A stretch of DNA of 33,832 bases from Dictyobacter arantiisoli (GCF_008326305.1 NZ_BIXY01000082.1:1-33832); one strand, 5' to 3'. Shown: positions 1 to 7,904, numbered from the stretch's first letter. The notes: generated by a model from the sequence alone, not told the origin. Translations and numbers: made by a program.

Positions 1-29
1 GATCATGTTTCCTCCCTGAGAACGGTGTT

Positions 30-94
30 GTTTTTGTCAATTTCACCTTAACTCTCAGGGATTCTTTTTGTCAATTTGTTCGTCAATTGTCACA
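30..94. repeat. Possible transposon end with GTCAATT repeats
   Basis: Three copies of GTCAATT lie at 36-42, 70-76 and 82-88, two of them within the longer string TTTTTGTCAATTT, and the series ends in TGTCACA at 88-94. Read on the minus strand this begins TGTGACAATTGACG and continues with spaced binding-site-like copies. That arrangement resembles the ends of Mu/Tn7/Tn5053-type elements, whose transposases bind several sites at each end. The body of any such element would lie to the left, outside the window. An 8-bp inverted repeat, CCCTGAGA/TCTCAGGG (14-21, 53-60), is embedded in it. The assignment is inference; no transposase is visible. Confidence 0.3.
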
Positions 95-230
95 TTGGTT
101 CACGCTCACTTTGAACCATGCCTTATGATTTATACTCTGCTTGCCGTAGCGACGACCTTGAATAGACAGGTTCGAACTGCTTCGCTTCCTACCACTCTGG
201 ACAGGTAAAGATTATCCTTATGTGAGAGCA

Positions 231-251
231 AGGCAGGGCAGGGCAGGGCAG
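231..251. repeat. Short 5-bp tandem repeat (GGGCA)
   Basis: Four near-perfect copies of the pentamer (A/G)GGCA run head to tail. A run of this kind is prone to slippage. It lies upstream of the MoxR operon promoter candidate and outside any gene I accept. Confidence 0.8.
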
Positions 252-329
252 AAGCCGGAGAATGTGGCAGTATGAAACGGGATGGGCATACTTGATATCA
301 TGTGCGTGAGGTTTGTTGGTGCTTTGCTC

Positions 330-358
330 TTGCGTTTTCTTTGTACAGGCTGTAGAAT
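330..358 (+). promoter_or_regulatory. Candidate sigma70-type promoter of the MoxR-VWA-rsmG operon
   Basis: TTGCGT at 330-335 is followed after 17 nt by TAGAAT at 353-358, which matches the -10 consensus in five of six bases. The -35 box is weak (three of six). Transcription would begin near 365, leaving a leader of about 110 nt before the ATG at 476. This is a pattern match only. Confidence 0.3.
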
Positions 359-475
359 CAAGTATGGTTCCACATGTTTTTGGTCCCGTAGGATCATGCC
401 GGAGCGGTGACTTGCCCTCAATCCAAGACATGCATCAAACGAGCCAGCCCCCCAAGAAAGGTAGCATAAAACTGA

Positions 476-1879
476 ATGACCATCACTACTCGACCGCGCA
501 CAATTGGTGAGTTGCGTGATAGTGGATATAAGGTGCTTTCCGTGAAAGAAGAAATGCGGAAGAACCTGATTCAGAAGATTCGTGACGGAGAAGAGCTATT
601 CCCAGGGATTATTGGCTATGAGGATACGGTGATTCCCCAGATTGAGAACGCGATTCTCTCAGGACAGGATATCATTTTCCTGGGTGAGCGTGGTCAGGCT
701 AAGACGCGTATCGCACGTAGTCTGGTCAATTTGCTTGATGAATATGTGCCGATTATCGCTGGTAGCGAGATTAATGATGATCCGTACCAGCCGATCAGTA
801 AAGCGGGCCGTGATAAAATCGCTGAATTCGGTGATCGTACGGAGCTTGAGTGGATACCGCGTGAGCGTCGTTATGGCGAGAAGCTCGCTACACCCGATAT
901 CACGATCTCGGATCTGGTGGGTGAGGTTGATCCGGTGCGCGTCGCGGAAGGGCGCTATCTCTCGGATGAATTGACGATCCACTATGGAATGATCCCGCGT
1001 ACGAACCGTGGTATTTTCTGTATTAATGAGTTGCCGGACCTGGCGGAACGTATTCAGGTGGGTCTGCTCAATATTATGGAAGAGCGCGATGTGCAGATCC
1101 GTGGCTATAAAATTCGCCTGCCATTGGATGTCTATGTCGTTGCCAGCGCCAATCCAGAGGATTATACCAATCGTGGTCGCATCATTACCCCTTTGAAGGA
1201 CCGCGTTGGTTCTGAGATTCGCACGCACTATCCTTACACGACTGAGCACGAGATCCTGATCATGGAGTCTGAAAAGAGTCCTTTATTGTTGGAAGATCTG
1301 GATGTTTCGGTGCCGCAGTTCATGAAAGAGGTGGTGGCGGAGGTCACGCATCTGGCCCGGCGCAGCAATGATATCAGCCAGCGTTCCGGTGTGAGCGTGC
1401 GTGTCAGTGTTTCTAATTATGAGAACGTGATCAGTAATGCCAGCCGACGAGCGATCCGCTTAAAAGAACGCCAGGTGGTGCCACGTGTCAGCGACATGGA
1501 AGCCATCATTGCCTCGATGAGCGGGAAGATCGAGTTGGATGCGGTCGGGGATATCAAAGAGGATCGGGTGATCCAGAAGTTGATCAATGGCGCGGTCTTG
1601 AGTGTCTTTGGGCAATATTTCGAGGCCCGTGAATTAGAGCAACTGGTGGCAGGATTTGAGCGTGGCCTCAACGTCCAGGTTGGCGATGACATGCCCTCCA
1701 TGGAGTATGTCAATCAGCTCTCCAAAGTAGGTGGCCTGAGCAAGGCCATCGATAAATTAAATGGACGTGGTAATCCCGCCACCATCGCCTCGACTGTCGA
1801 GTTTATCCTCGAAGGCTTGCACTTGAATCGCCGTTTGAATAAAGATCATGTAAGTGGGAAGATACGCTATCGACGCTAA
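476..1879 (+). CDS. MoxR-type AAA+ ATPase (magnesium-chelatase ChlI-like)
   Basis: This 467-residue cytoplasmic ATPase belongs to the MoxR/ChlI branch of AAA+ proteins. The sequence shows a Walker A motif GERGQAKT (residues 70-77), a Walker B-like IFCINE (about 180-185), sensor-1 ASAN (223-226) and a TPLKDR segment (238-243) near the expected arginine-finger region. The C-terminal third (about 300-467) is the helical lid typical of the family. MoxR ATPases usually work with a VWA-domain partner to remodel or load cofactors into target proteins, and a VWA gene follows 17 nt downstream. A purine-rich AAGAAAGG lies 14 nt before the ATG, which is rather far, so the start is reasonable but not certain. 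The client protein cannot be told from the sequence; the RavA/ViaA and NorQ/NorD pairs are the nearest functional analogies. True Mg-chelatase is unlikely because no chlorophyll genes are nearby. Confidence 0.88.
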   Translation: MTITTRPRTIGELRDSGYKVLSVKEEMRKNLIQKIRDGEELFPGIIGYEDTVIPQIENAILSGQDIIFLGERGQAKTRIARSLVNLLDEYVPIIAGSEINDDPYQPISKAGRDKIAEFGDRTELEWIPRERRYGEKLATPDITISDLVGEVDPVRVAEGRYLSDELTIHYGMIPRTNRGIFCINELPDLAERIQVGLLNIMEERDVQIRGYKIRLPLDVYVVASANPEDYTNRGRIITPLKDRVGSEIRTHYPYTTEHEILIMESEKSPLLLEDLDVSVPQFMKEVVAEVTHLARRSNDISQRSGVSVRVSVSNYENVISNASRRAIRLKERQVVPRVSDMEAIIASMSGKIELDAVGDIKEDRVIQKLINGAVLSVFGQYFEARELEQLVAGFERGLNVQVGDDMPSMEYVNQLSKVGGLSKAIDKLNGRGNPATIASTVEFILEGLHLNRRLNKDHVSGKIRYRR

Positions 1880-1896
1880 AGGAAGCGAGCGCAACC

Positions 1897-4095
1897 ATGT
1901 TCGACCGTTTTAATCGCAATCGTTATGGATATACGCGCTGGGATGGCACGCAAAAGATCGATGGAGTGGATGCGGATGATATTCTCAATGCTTTAGCAGA
2001 CGACTATATGGAGGATGGCAACCTGCAACAGGCGCTCAAGCGCTTGATGCAGGATGGTGTTAAAGGTAAAGATGGTCGCCGCGCGATGGGCTTGCGTGAG
2101 ATGATGGATCGTATGCGGGCTGCACGCCAGGAACAACTCAGTCGCTACAACATGGCTTCCGGTGTCATGGATGACTTGCGGCAAAAATTGGAAGAGATCA
2201 AACAGTTGGAGCGCGAGGGTATTCAGAAGCGGCTGGACGGCAAAACCGATAACCAGCCCTCTTCTGAACAATCCCAACCAACCGGCGATCAAACTTCTCA
2301 GGATCAGTCCGAGCAGACCGGCCAACCGGGCCAGCAATCCCCACAAGGATCGCAAGGTCAGCAGTCTTCTCAGGGAGCACAGGGCCAGCAGTCTGGTCAG
2401 TCCGGTCAGTCCGGTCAGGAAGATGCTGATGGAGGAGATCTAACGCCGGAGCAGAAGCAGCGCATGCTGGAGATGATCGCGAAACGCAAGCAGAATTTCC
2501 TGGATCAGTTGCCGGAGGATGTTCCCGGCCAGTTGAAAGGATTGTCTGATTACGATTTCATGGATGATCAGGCCCGCGATAAGTTTAATGAGCTGATGGC
2601 GGGCTTGCAGCAGCAGATGATGCAGCAATTCTTCCAGGGCATGCAGCAGTCCTTACAGGATATGAGTCCCGAGGATATCGCCAATTTACGCGAGATGATT
2701 CGGGATCTCAATAAGATGTTGCGCGAGCGTGAGCAGGGCCTTGAGCCTGATTTCGATTCGTTTATGCAGAAGCATGGTCAGTATTTTCCGGGTGTGAATA
2801 CATTGGATGATCTGATCGAGCAGATGCAGCAGCAATCAGCCGCTATGCAGGCGATCATGGATAATCTTTCGCCTGATCAACGTCAGGAACTCCAGGATCT
2901 GATGGAGCAGCTGATGGGCGATGATCGTATCCGGGTGGATATGATGGAGCTGGCCCAGCATATGAGCGAGCTGAATCCTCCTTCACAGCGTACCCGTTTC
3001 CAGTTCCACGGCGATGAGCCGCTCCCACTGAATGAAGCGATGCGCGTGATGGGTCGTATGCAGCAGATGGAGGGTCTTGAAGAGCAATTTAAGGATGCCC
3101 GCCGCCTGGAAAATCTTGAGGCTATCGATAGCGAGAAGGTCAAGGAACTACTGGGCGACGATGAGTACCAATCGGTTGAGCAGCTCAAAGAGCTGATGAA
3201 GATGCTCGAAGAGGCTGGCTATATCCAGAAGAAGGGCAGCCGCTGGGAACTGACCGCGCGTGGTATGCGTAAGATCGGCCAGAAGGCATTGCAAGATATC
3301 TTTAATAAGATGAAGCGCGATGGCTTTGGTCGCCATGTCAGCCCCTTCCGAGGGGTCGGTGGTGAGCGTACCGACGAGAGCAAGCCCTATCAATTCGGCG
3401 ATCCCTTCCTGCTCGATCTGGAAAAGACCGTCATGAATGCCATCCATCGTCGGGGTACTGGCACTCCTGTCCAGCTGGCGCAAGAAGATTTCGAGGTCTA
3501 TCGTACCGAACTGACCACGCAATCCTCGACCGTTTTGATGATTGATATGAGTCTCAGTATGATCTATAATGGCTGTCAGCAAGCCGCGAAAAAGGTCGCA
3601 GTCGCATTGGAAAGCCTGATCCGCTCACAGTTTCCACGCGATAACCTGTATGTTGTGGGTTTTTCGGCCCTGGCACGTGAATACAAGCCAAACGAACTGC
3701 TCTCACTCAGCATGGCTGACAACGAGCGCGGCACCAATATGGCCCATGGCCTGATGCTGGCCCGTCAATTGCTCGCCAAGCAGCGCGGCACCAACAAACA
3801 GATCATCATGATTACCGATGGCGGCCCGACCGTCTGGTACGACGAGGACGAAGGCTGGTTATTCTCCTATCCCAGTCCTTTTGCCGAGCAGCAAACGCTG
3901 CTGGAAGTCCAGCGCTGTACCCGTGAAGGCATCACCATCAATACCTTTATGTTATATGACGACCGCTGGATGGTCGCCTTTGTCAACCAGCTCGCGCAGA
4001 TCAATCATGGACGAACCTTCTACGCGGACAAAGACAACCTGGGTGAATATCTGCTGGTGGATTACCTGAATAGTAAGAAGAAGTTAGTATCATAG
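1897..4095 (+). CDS. VWA-domain protein, MoxR partner, with Gln/Ser/Gly-rich linker
   Basis: This 732-residue protein ends in a von Willebrand factor A domain with a complete metal-ion-dependent adhesion site: DMSLS (D550, S552, S554), T613 in the RGTN segment, and D641 in ITDGG. Residues about 117-180 form a low-complexity stretch rich in Gln, Ser and Gly, with 9-nt DNA repeats at 2389-2418. The middle (about 190-480) is Met/Gln/Glu-rich and probably helical. No signal peptide or membrane segment is seen, so it should be cytoplasmic. It lies 17 nt after the MoxR gene with AAAGGAAG (1878-1885) as ribosome-binding site. In MoxR/VWA systems the VWA protein carries the metal-dependent surface that contacts the target. 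ViaA-like or CoxE-like function is possible, but the target is unknown. Confidence 0.85.
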   Translation: MFDRFNRNRYGYTRWDGTQKIDGVDADDILNALADDYMEDGNLQQALKRLMQDGVKGKDGRRAMGLREMMDRMRAARQEQLSRYNMASGVMDDLRQKLEEIKQLEREGIQKRLDGKTDNQPSSEQSQPTGDQTSQDQSEQTGQPGQQSPQGSQGQQSSQGAQGQQSGQSGQSGQEDADGGDLTPEQKQRMLEMIAKRKQNFLDQLPEDVPGQLKGLSDYDFMDDQARDKFNELMAGLQQQMMQQFFQGMQQSLQDMSPEDIANLREMIRDLNKMLREREQGLEPDFDSFMQKHGQYFPGVNTLDDLIEQMQQQSAAMQAIMDNLSPDQRQELQDLMEQLMGDDRIRVDMMELAQHMSELNPPSQRTRFQFHGDEPLPLNEAMRVMGRMQQMEGLEEQFKDARRLENLEAIDSEKVKELLGDDEYQSVEQLKELMKMLEEAGYIQKKGSRWELTARGMRKIGQKALQDIFNKMKRDGFGRHVSPFRGVGGERTDESKPYQFGDPFLLDLEKTVMNAIHRRGTGTPVQLAQEDFEVYRTELTTQSSTVLMIDMSLSMIYNGCQQAAKKVAVALESLIRSQFPRDNLYVVGFSALAREYKPNELLSLSMADNERGTNMAHGLMLARQLLAKQRGTNKQIIMITDGGPTVWYDEDEGWLFSYPSPFAEQQTLLEVQRCTREGITINTFMLYDDRWMVAFVNQLAQINHGRTFYADKDNLGEYLLVDYLNSKKKLVS

Positions 4096-4096
4096 T

Positions 4097-4822
4097 ATGT
4101 CTGATCAAATCTCGACAGTATTCCAGGCCGGATTGGCCCAGCTCGGGCTGGCCGACTCCGAGCATATCGTCAACGCCTTTTTACGCTATCGCCAGGAGCT
4201 TTTGGACTGGAATACGCGTTTCAATTTGACAGCGATTAAAGATCCAGAGGAAGTGTTAACCAAACACTTCCTCGACTCGTTGTCCCTGCTGCAAATCTAT
4301 GACACACAGGAACCCGTACGCATCCTGGACATCGGCAGCGGGGCTGGCTTTCCAGGTATCCCCCTGAAGATCGTCCGACCGCAATGGCGTGTCACCTTGA
4401 TTGAAGCCACCGGCAAAAAGATCACCTTCCTGCAACACATGGTCGACACCTTGCAGCTCGAAAACGTCGAAGTCCTGCATGGACGAGCCGAAGACATCGC
4501 CCATCAGCCCAAATATCGTGGGCACTTCGACATGGTCACCGCCCGCGCCGTCTCCGCGCTCCCGGCCCTCCTCGAATGCTGCGCGCCCTTCTGTCGCAAA
4601 GGTGGAGCTCTTGTCCTGCCCAAAAAAGGCGACATGGCCGACGAAATTGCTCGGGGCCGACGTGCAGGAGGACTGGTTGGAACCCATCTTAAAGCCGACC
4701 AACCTGTCACCCTCCCCGACCTCACCGACGGACGCCGCCTCCTGCTCTGGATACAAGAGAAACCCAGTCCCACCCTCTATCCACGCAGTTGGGCTCTCCT
4801 CACCAAAAAGCCCCTGCCCTAG
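4097..4822 (+). CDS. rsmG: 16S rRNA (guanine-527-N7)-methyltransferase RsmG
   Basis: RsmG (GidB) methylates N7 of G527 in 16S rRNA using S-adenosylmethionine. Its loss can give low-level streptomycin resistance in several bacteria. The 241-residue length fits the family. Visible hallmarks are WNTRFNLTAIKDP (38-50), HFLDSL (57-62), the SAM-binding glycine loop ILDIGSGAGFPGIP (76-89), the acidic E103 after strand 2, and VTARAVSAL (147-155). The ATG comes 1 nt after the stop of the VWA gene, so translation is probably coupled to it. In many bacteria rsmG lies near parAB and mnmG; here it closes a MoxR/VWA operon instead. The segment after residue 185 is less familiar to me. Confidence 0.93.
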   Translation: MSDQISTVFQAGLAQLGLADSEHIVNAFLRYRQELLDWNTRFNLTAIKDPEEVLTKHFLDSLSLLQIYDTQEPVRILDIGSGAGFPGIPLKIVRPQWRVTLIEATGKKITFLQHMVDTLQLENVEVLHGRAEDIAHQPKYRGHFDMVTARAVSALPALLECCAPFCRKGGALVLPKKGDMADEIARGRRAGGLVGTHLKADQPVTLPDLTDGRRLLLWIQEKPSPTLYPRSWALLTKKPLP

Positions 4823-4834
4823 TACTGCGTTACC

Positions 4835-4912
4835 GTTCATTTGAAAAGCGGGGATGCAAGGGGCAGCAAGCCCCTTGACTGGGATCTGGGGCTGTGCCCC
4901 AATACGGTTCAC
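4835..4912. repeat. Dispersed double-hairpin repeat, copy A
   Basis: This copy begins 12 nt after the rsmG stop. It contains GTTCATTTGAAA at 4835-4846, then GGGATGCAAGGGGC, and forms two consecutive hairpins: AAGGGGC/GCCCCTT (4858-4864, 4870-4876) and TGGGGC-tgt-GCCCCA (4887-4901). The same order of motifs recurs at 11763-11899 and, more diverged, at 23128-23220. It resembles REP/MITE-type non-autonomous repeats and could also terminate the operon. Confidence 0.75.
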
Positions 4913-4936
4913 ATGCCTGGAATGATGAAGGGAAGT

Positions 4937-4975
4937 GTAGGTGCGTGCCGAGGTCGCAACCGAGGTGCGCTTTCC
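4937..4975 (+). repeat. 39-bp exact repeat, copy 1
   Basis: These 39 bp recur without a mismatch on the opposite strand at 14196-14234. The core GCCGAGGTCGCAACCGAGG holds two direct CCGAGGT units. The flanks diverge on both sides, so this looks like a dispersed short element and not a recent large duplication. Confidence 0.85.
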
Positions 4976-4995
4976 CGTTCACGTACGACCATCTC

Positions 4996-5075
4996 GGCCT
5001 CTTAGGCCCGCCAGAGAAATTTACAACGCTAAGCTCTGAACAAGCCCAAAAGTGAAAGATCTCCACAACGCTAAG
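4996..5075 (+). repeat. Two Tn3-type terminal-repeat-like ends
   Basis: ACAACGCTAAG occurs twice in the same orientation, ending at 5033 and 5075. Terminal repeats of the Tn21/Tn501 branch of Tn3 elements are 38 bp long and end internally in ACGCTAAG. Measuring 38 bp outward gives 4996-5033 and 5038-5075, although neither starts with the usual GGGG. The second lies 16 nt outside the stop of a Tn3 transposase tail, the expected place for a terminal repeat. The two copies suggest successive insertions or a repeated end. Confidence 0.5.
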
Positions 5076-5091
5076 CCTGCCAACAGCCTCG

Positions 5092-5285
5092 TTAGAACAA
5101 TGGAGGTGTGGTCCGCAAAGGGCGCAGTTGCCCTTTCCGCTTTTTGGGCGCCTGTAAGTCGAGGTGATGGGAGCCATGCACGTTGATATGAGCCGAAATA
5201 ATGGGCGAGAGGTGTTCCAGGTCACTCTCCTGAACGGGATAGCCAGTCGCACGCAGGTGATCGAGTGCTGCCTGGTGCTCCCATC
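5092..5285 (-). pseudogene. C-terminal fragment of a Tn3-family transposase (TnpA), remnant 1
   Basis: Only the last 60 or so residues of a Tn3-type TnpA survive. The segment AALDHLRATGYPVQESDLEH is followed by LSPIISAHINVHGSHHLDL, the recognisable tail of the family (compare the LSPL..EHIN..G motif). Upstream coding stops abruptly near 5274-5285, where the sequence passes into a DUF916-like gene on the other strand. No catalytic residue is left, so the fragment is dead. It ends close to Tn3-like terminal repeats. Its tail differs from that of the larger transposase remnant at 5777-7331, so the two come from different Tn3 elements. Confidence 0.7.
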
Positions 5286-5804
5286 GAGCGGTTACAAGCG
5301 ACGAACGTGAGCTATGACCCGCACAGCCCACAGCAACGATTGCTCATTGCGCTGAGCAACACGGGGACGCAACTGCTCCATCCCTTTGGCTCGTTCCATG
5401 TGCTGGACGATCACGGGCACGTGCTCCAAAACATTCCACTGGCGATGAGTGGGTTGCTCCCGCAGACGAGCATTGCGTATCCGGTCTACATGCAGCGTAC
5501 ACCGCTGCAGCCAAGCCAAACCTATACCGCAGAGCTCACGTTGCACTATGAGCATGGGCACGCCCTTCATTTCAACACAGCATTTACGGTGCCGCAGCCC
5601 CAAAGTCAACCATCACAGGTCCAGCTGATTCAGCATCTGGTAACGACACCCCTTGTTCATGCCCTCGGCCTGTTCAGCCAGCTAACACTCTGGCACTATG
5701 TCATTGTCATCCTGCTGCTCTCCGTAGCTGTTGGTATCTGGATCTGGCAACGGAAGAAAAAGCATCAATGCCTCCATCAGGCACAGAAAAAGTCACGCAG
5801 GTGA
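5265..5804 (+). pseudogene. C-terminal part of a DUF916/WxL-interacting-like membrane protein
   Basis: The reading frame gives 179 residues from a GTG. It resembles the C-terminal half of surface proteins of the DUF916/WxL-interacting type: a beta-rich external domain (about 1-110, with SNTGTQLLHPFGS and TYTAELTLHYEHGH), one membrane helix (about 143-161) and a basic cytoplasmic tail (WQRKKK). The signal peptide and N-terminal domain are missing, because the frame opens directly at the junction with a Tn3 transposase tail near 5270. A membrane protein of this topology without a signal sequence is unlikely to be correctly placed, so I treat it as a truncated gene. The family assignment is from memory of the motif pattern and is moderately sure. 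Confidence 0.55.
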
Positions 5805-7331
5805 GCGGGTTCTTGCGTGGAAGGGCATTGGGTGCCGCCGGCACAAGGTATCAGGAGATGACAGCAGAACCTGAAAATCGTTGCGGATTTCGCCTCATTG
5901 ACGACGAGCGCGAGACGCTTGTCCATATCCAGCCTGAGTGATCCGTAGGGTTCAACGTGTGCATAGAACAGTGGCGTCAAGCCGCGGTAATCCTCTTTGG
6001 TGAGGCGCTTCATCCATGTCTCGTCTTCGAGCACTTTTTGCACCATCAGCGTGTTGACATAGACCAGAGGAATTTGCAGCAGATGCAGCGCGAGCATGGA
6101 GATCTCCTGGTCATCTAAGCGATTGGAAGCAAACTCGCCTCCTTTGCCATAGTGAATGAACGAGTTGGCGGAATTCCAGTTCTCAATGACATTTAAGCCC
6201 TCATGAATTTCTCGCCGCAGCTCCTCCGATTCCAAGTACTGGCAGAGAAAAATGGTCTTGATCCACTTTGCCCGTGCGTGTCAACATAGTTTTTCTCAAT
6301 CTCAGCATCGGTGCAATGGCGCAGCAGTCCCTCAATCATCGCCGCTACCTCGGAGGAGGAGCAACTTTTGAGCTGGGAATAGATGCAGGTGGACTTTCTT
6401 TCGACGTGCCAGTAAATCAGAATGCCAGGACCACGATAGCGAATATGCCACTCGGTGAGCAGGTTCTGGTTCCACGCTCCGAATTTCTTGGAGTCGGAGG
6501 CACACGCTGTCGTGCCTTCGCCCCAGATGTCGGCACGCCTGACCTCAAAAATCGCATTGGCGACATGGGCGATGGCATTGCGCAGCTGCTCTTTGTGAAT
6601 GTAGCGAGAACGCACATAGCGCAGATCGGAGTCCGTGGTACCGGGGTCGGCGCTGGGCAACCGCTTGAAGCCAGTATTGGTTCCCAGGCCATAGAGACAC
6701 AGAAGCAGCCGCCGATGCAGAACGTCACGCGGAAGACGCTCTTGACTCGCGATACTGGTGAACACATCAGGAAAGCCTGTCAGGAGCGCGGTTTCTTTGA
6801 GCATATCGCGTAAGCTTGTCATGGACCAGCGGGTCCCTACTTCCTGTTTGAGACTGGCAAGGTTGCGCGGCTCCGGCTGTGCGAGGAGCGGCGTGATGCT
6901 AATGGGCTTCTTCTTTCCTCATCCTTGTCAACCACGAACTCACTCCACTTGGGTGCAACCACCTCTTTGAGAGGGATCATTTCATGATCTGGATAGTATT
7001 GACGAGGGCTACACACATATTCCTTAACCAACTGAATCGCTCGGATCACGGGCTGGTACAATTCATTGTTGGAGTGAAATTCAAGCATATCCAGGAGTTC
7101 TGGAACTATACGCCGATAGTGACGGCTGTAGGACGCACGCATAATCACATGCACCTGCTTACGAAACGCGGGGCTGTTTGTTTTGTGCTCTTTGATGAGA
7201 TCGCGCAAGAGCTTTTCACTGGCGACCTCAAAGACGACCATTAATTCATGAGCCTGCTTAGTTCCTTGAATAGAGAGAGTAGGAACTAGCAGCTTCTTCA
7301 TGAATAGAACGAAGAGCAACAATGAGCACAA
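5777..7331 (-). pseudogene. Tn3-family transposase (TnpA), remnant 2, two internal deletions
   Basis: Three frames on the minus strand give consecutive pieces of one Tn3 transposase. About 7310-6915 encodes LSIQGTKQAHELMVVFEVAS through APKWSEFVVDKD. About 6900-6265 encodes [17 protein letters not shown] through [11 protein letters not shown] (first catalytic Asp) and NYVDTHGQS (second Asp). About 6262-5925 encodes [20 protein letters not shown] through [11 protein letters not shown] (catalytic Glu) to the tail [15 protein letters not shown]. Frame breaks at about 6900-6912 and 6262-6264 coincide with missing family sequence, so both are deletions and not point frameshifts. The N-terminal third is also absent. 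The last 50 residues of the frame (5777 to about 5925) do not look like TnpA. All three DDE residues survive, but no active enzyme can be made. Confidence 0.8.
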
Positions 7332-7493
7332 TAACTGATACTTTTGATAGGTAAAATGGGTCTAAGTTCCTTGCCAGAAAAAAAGCGGAACTTGAAGCGA
7401 AGAGAGAAATAGCCTGTATTACCTGCTACTCTGCCCCTGGTGTCACAGATCGTAGCGGGACCCCAAGAAGCAGCGTTTCCGCACTTGAGGTCA

Positions 7494-7523
7494 TTGACAG
7501 ATCCATCCGCTTTCTTGTATAGT
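7494..7523 (+). promoter_or_regulatory. Sigma70-type promoter of padR
   Basis: A perfect -35 box TTGACA (7494-7499) is followed after 18 nt by TATAGT (7518-7523), five of six matches to the -10 consensus. The predicted start is near 7530. The -10 box lies inside the left arm of the palindrome at 7515-7573, which is the expected geometry for autorepression by the PadR protein encoded just downstream. Confidence 0.65.
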
Positions 7524-7573
7524 ACGTTCAACGACATGTCACCTTTCGACATGTCGTTGAACGTACTATACAA
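7515..7573. promoter_or_regulatory. Large perfect palindrome, probable PadR operator
   Basis: Two 26-nt arms (7515-7540 and 7548-7573) are exact inverted copies separated by ACCTTTC. The arms start TTGTATAGTAC and end in GACATGTC, which is itself palindromic, so that 8-mer also occurs as a direct repeat (7533-7540, 7548-7555). The structure overlaps the promoter -10 box and ends 2 nt before the Shine-Dalgarno sequence of padR. PadR regulators bind inverted repeats at their own promoters; two dimers could bind here. In RNA it would form a long hairpin just upstream of the ribosome-binding site. Confidence 0.7.
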
Positions 7574-7589
7574 TGAGGAGGAATCCTGT

Positions 7590-7904
7590 ATGGGGATGCC
7601 CAATCTAGGACGGTTTTCTGATCCGTCCATTCTCATTTTGACCAGCCTGGCTGGTGGCAACAAGCATGGGTATGCCATTATGGAGGATGCTGAGAAGATT
7701 GCCCGCGTGCGGTTAGGTACAGGAACTTTGTACGGAGCTATCGCGCGACTGGAGGAGTTCGGCTTGATAGAGGCCCTGCCCGCCGAGGAGCGTGGACGCC
7801 GCCCTTACCGCATGACAGCTACGGGGATCGCCTTCCTGCGCGAACAACTTACGAGCATGGAGGCCTTTTCGACACTGGGCCTGCAAAGGTTGGCGGCGTT
7901 ATGA
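7590..7904 (+). CDS. PadR-family transcriptional regulator
   Basis: This 104-residue protein is a PadR-type winged-helix regulator. The sequence shows ILTSLAGGNKHGYAIM (helix 1-2), GTGTLYGAIARLEEFGLIE (the recognition-helix signature) and RPYRMTATG (the wing). It ends soon after the wing and lacks the longer C-terminal dimer domain of PadR subfamily 1, so it belongs to the short subfamily. The start at 7590 is set by a strong AGGAGGA (7576-7582) 7 nt upstream. An in-frame extension to 7440 would translate through the palindrome and is rejected. Its stop overlaps the next start (ATGA, 7901-7904). PadR proteins usually repress efflux or membrane-stress genes and are released by small ligands. 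Autoregulation through the upstream palindrome is likely. Confidence 0.9.
   Translation: MGMPNLGRFSDPSILILTSLAGGNKHGYAIMEDAEKIARVRLGTGTLYGAIARLEEFGLIEALPAEERGRRPYRMTATGIAFLREQLTSMEAFSTLGLQRLAAL

Noticed and set aside
150-195. GGTTCGAACTGC resembles a tRNA T-loop
   Set aside because: Only three base pairs of T-stem form, and no anticodon arm or acceptor pairing can be found upstream.
659-1249. 196-residue minus-strand frame
   Set aside because: It is antisense to the MoxR ATPase, which has clear motifs; no ribosome-binding site or domain is seen.
6268-6813. 181-residue plus-strand frame
   Set aside because: It lies wholly antisense to the Tn3 transposase remnant and matches no family.
7440-7589. 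N-terminal extension of padR
   Set aside because: It would translate through the promoter and palindrome; the strong ribosome-binding site is just before 7590.
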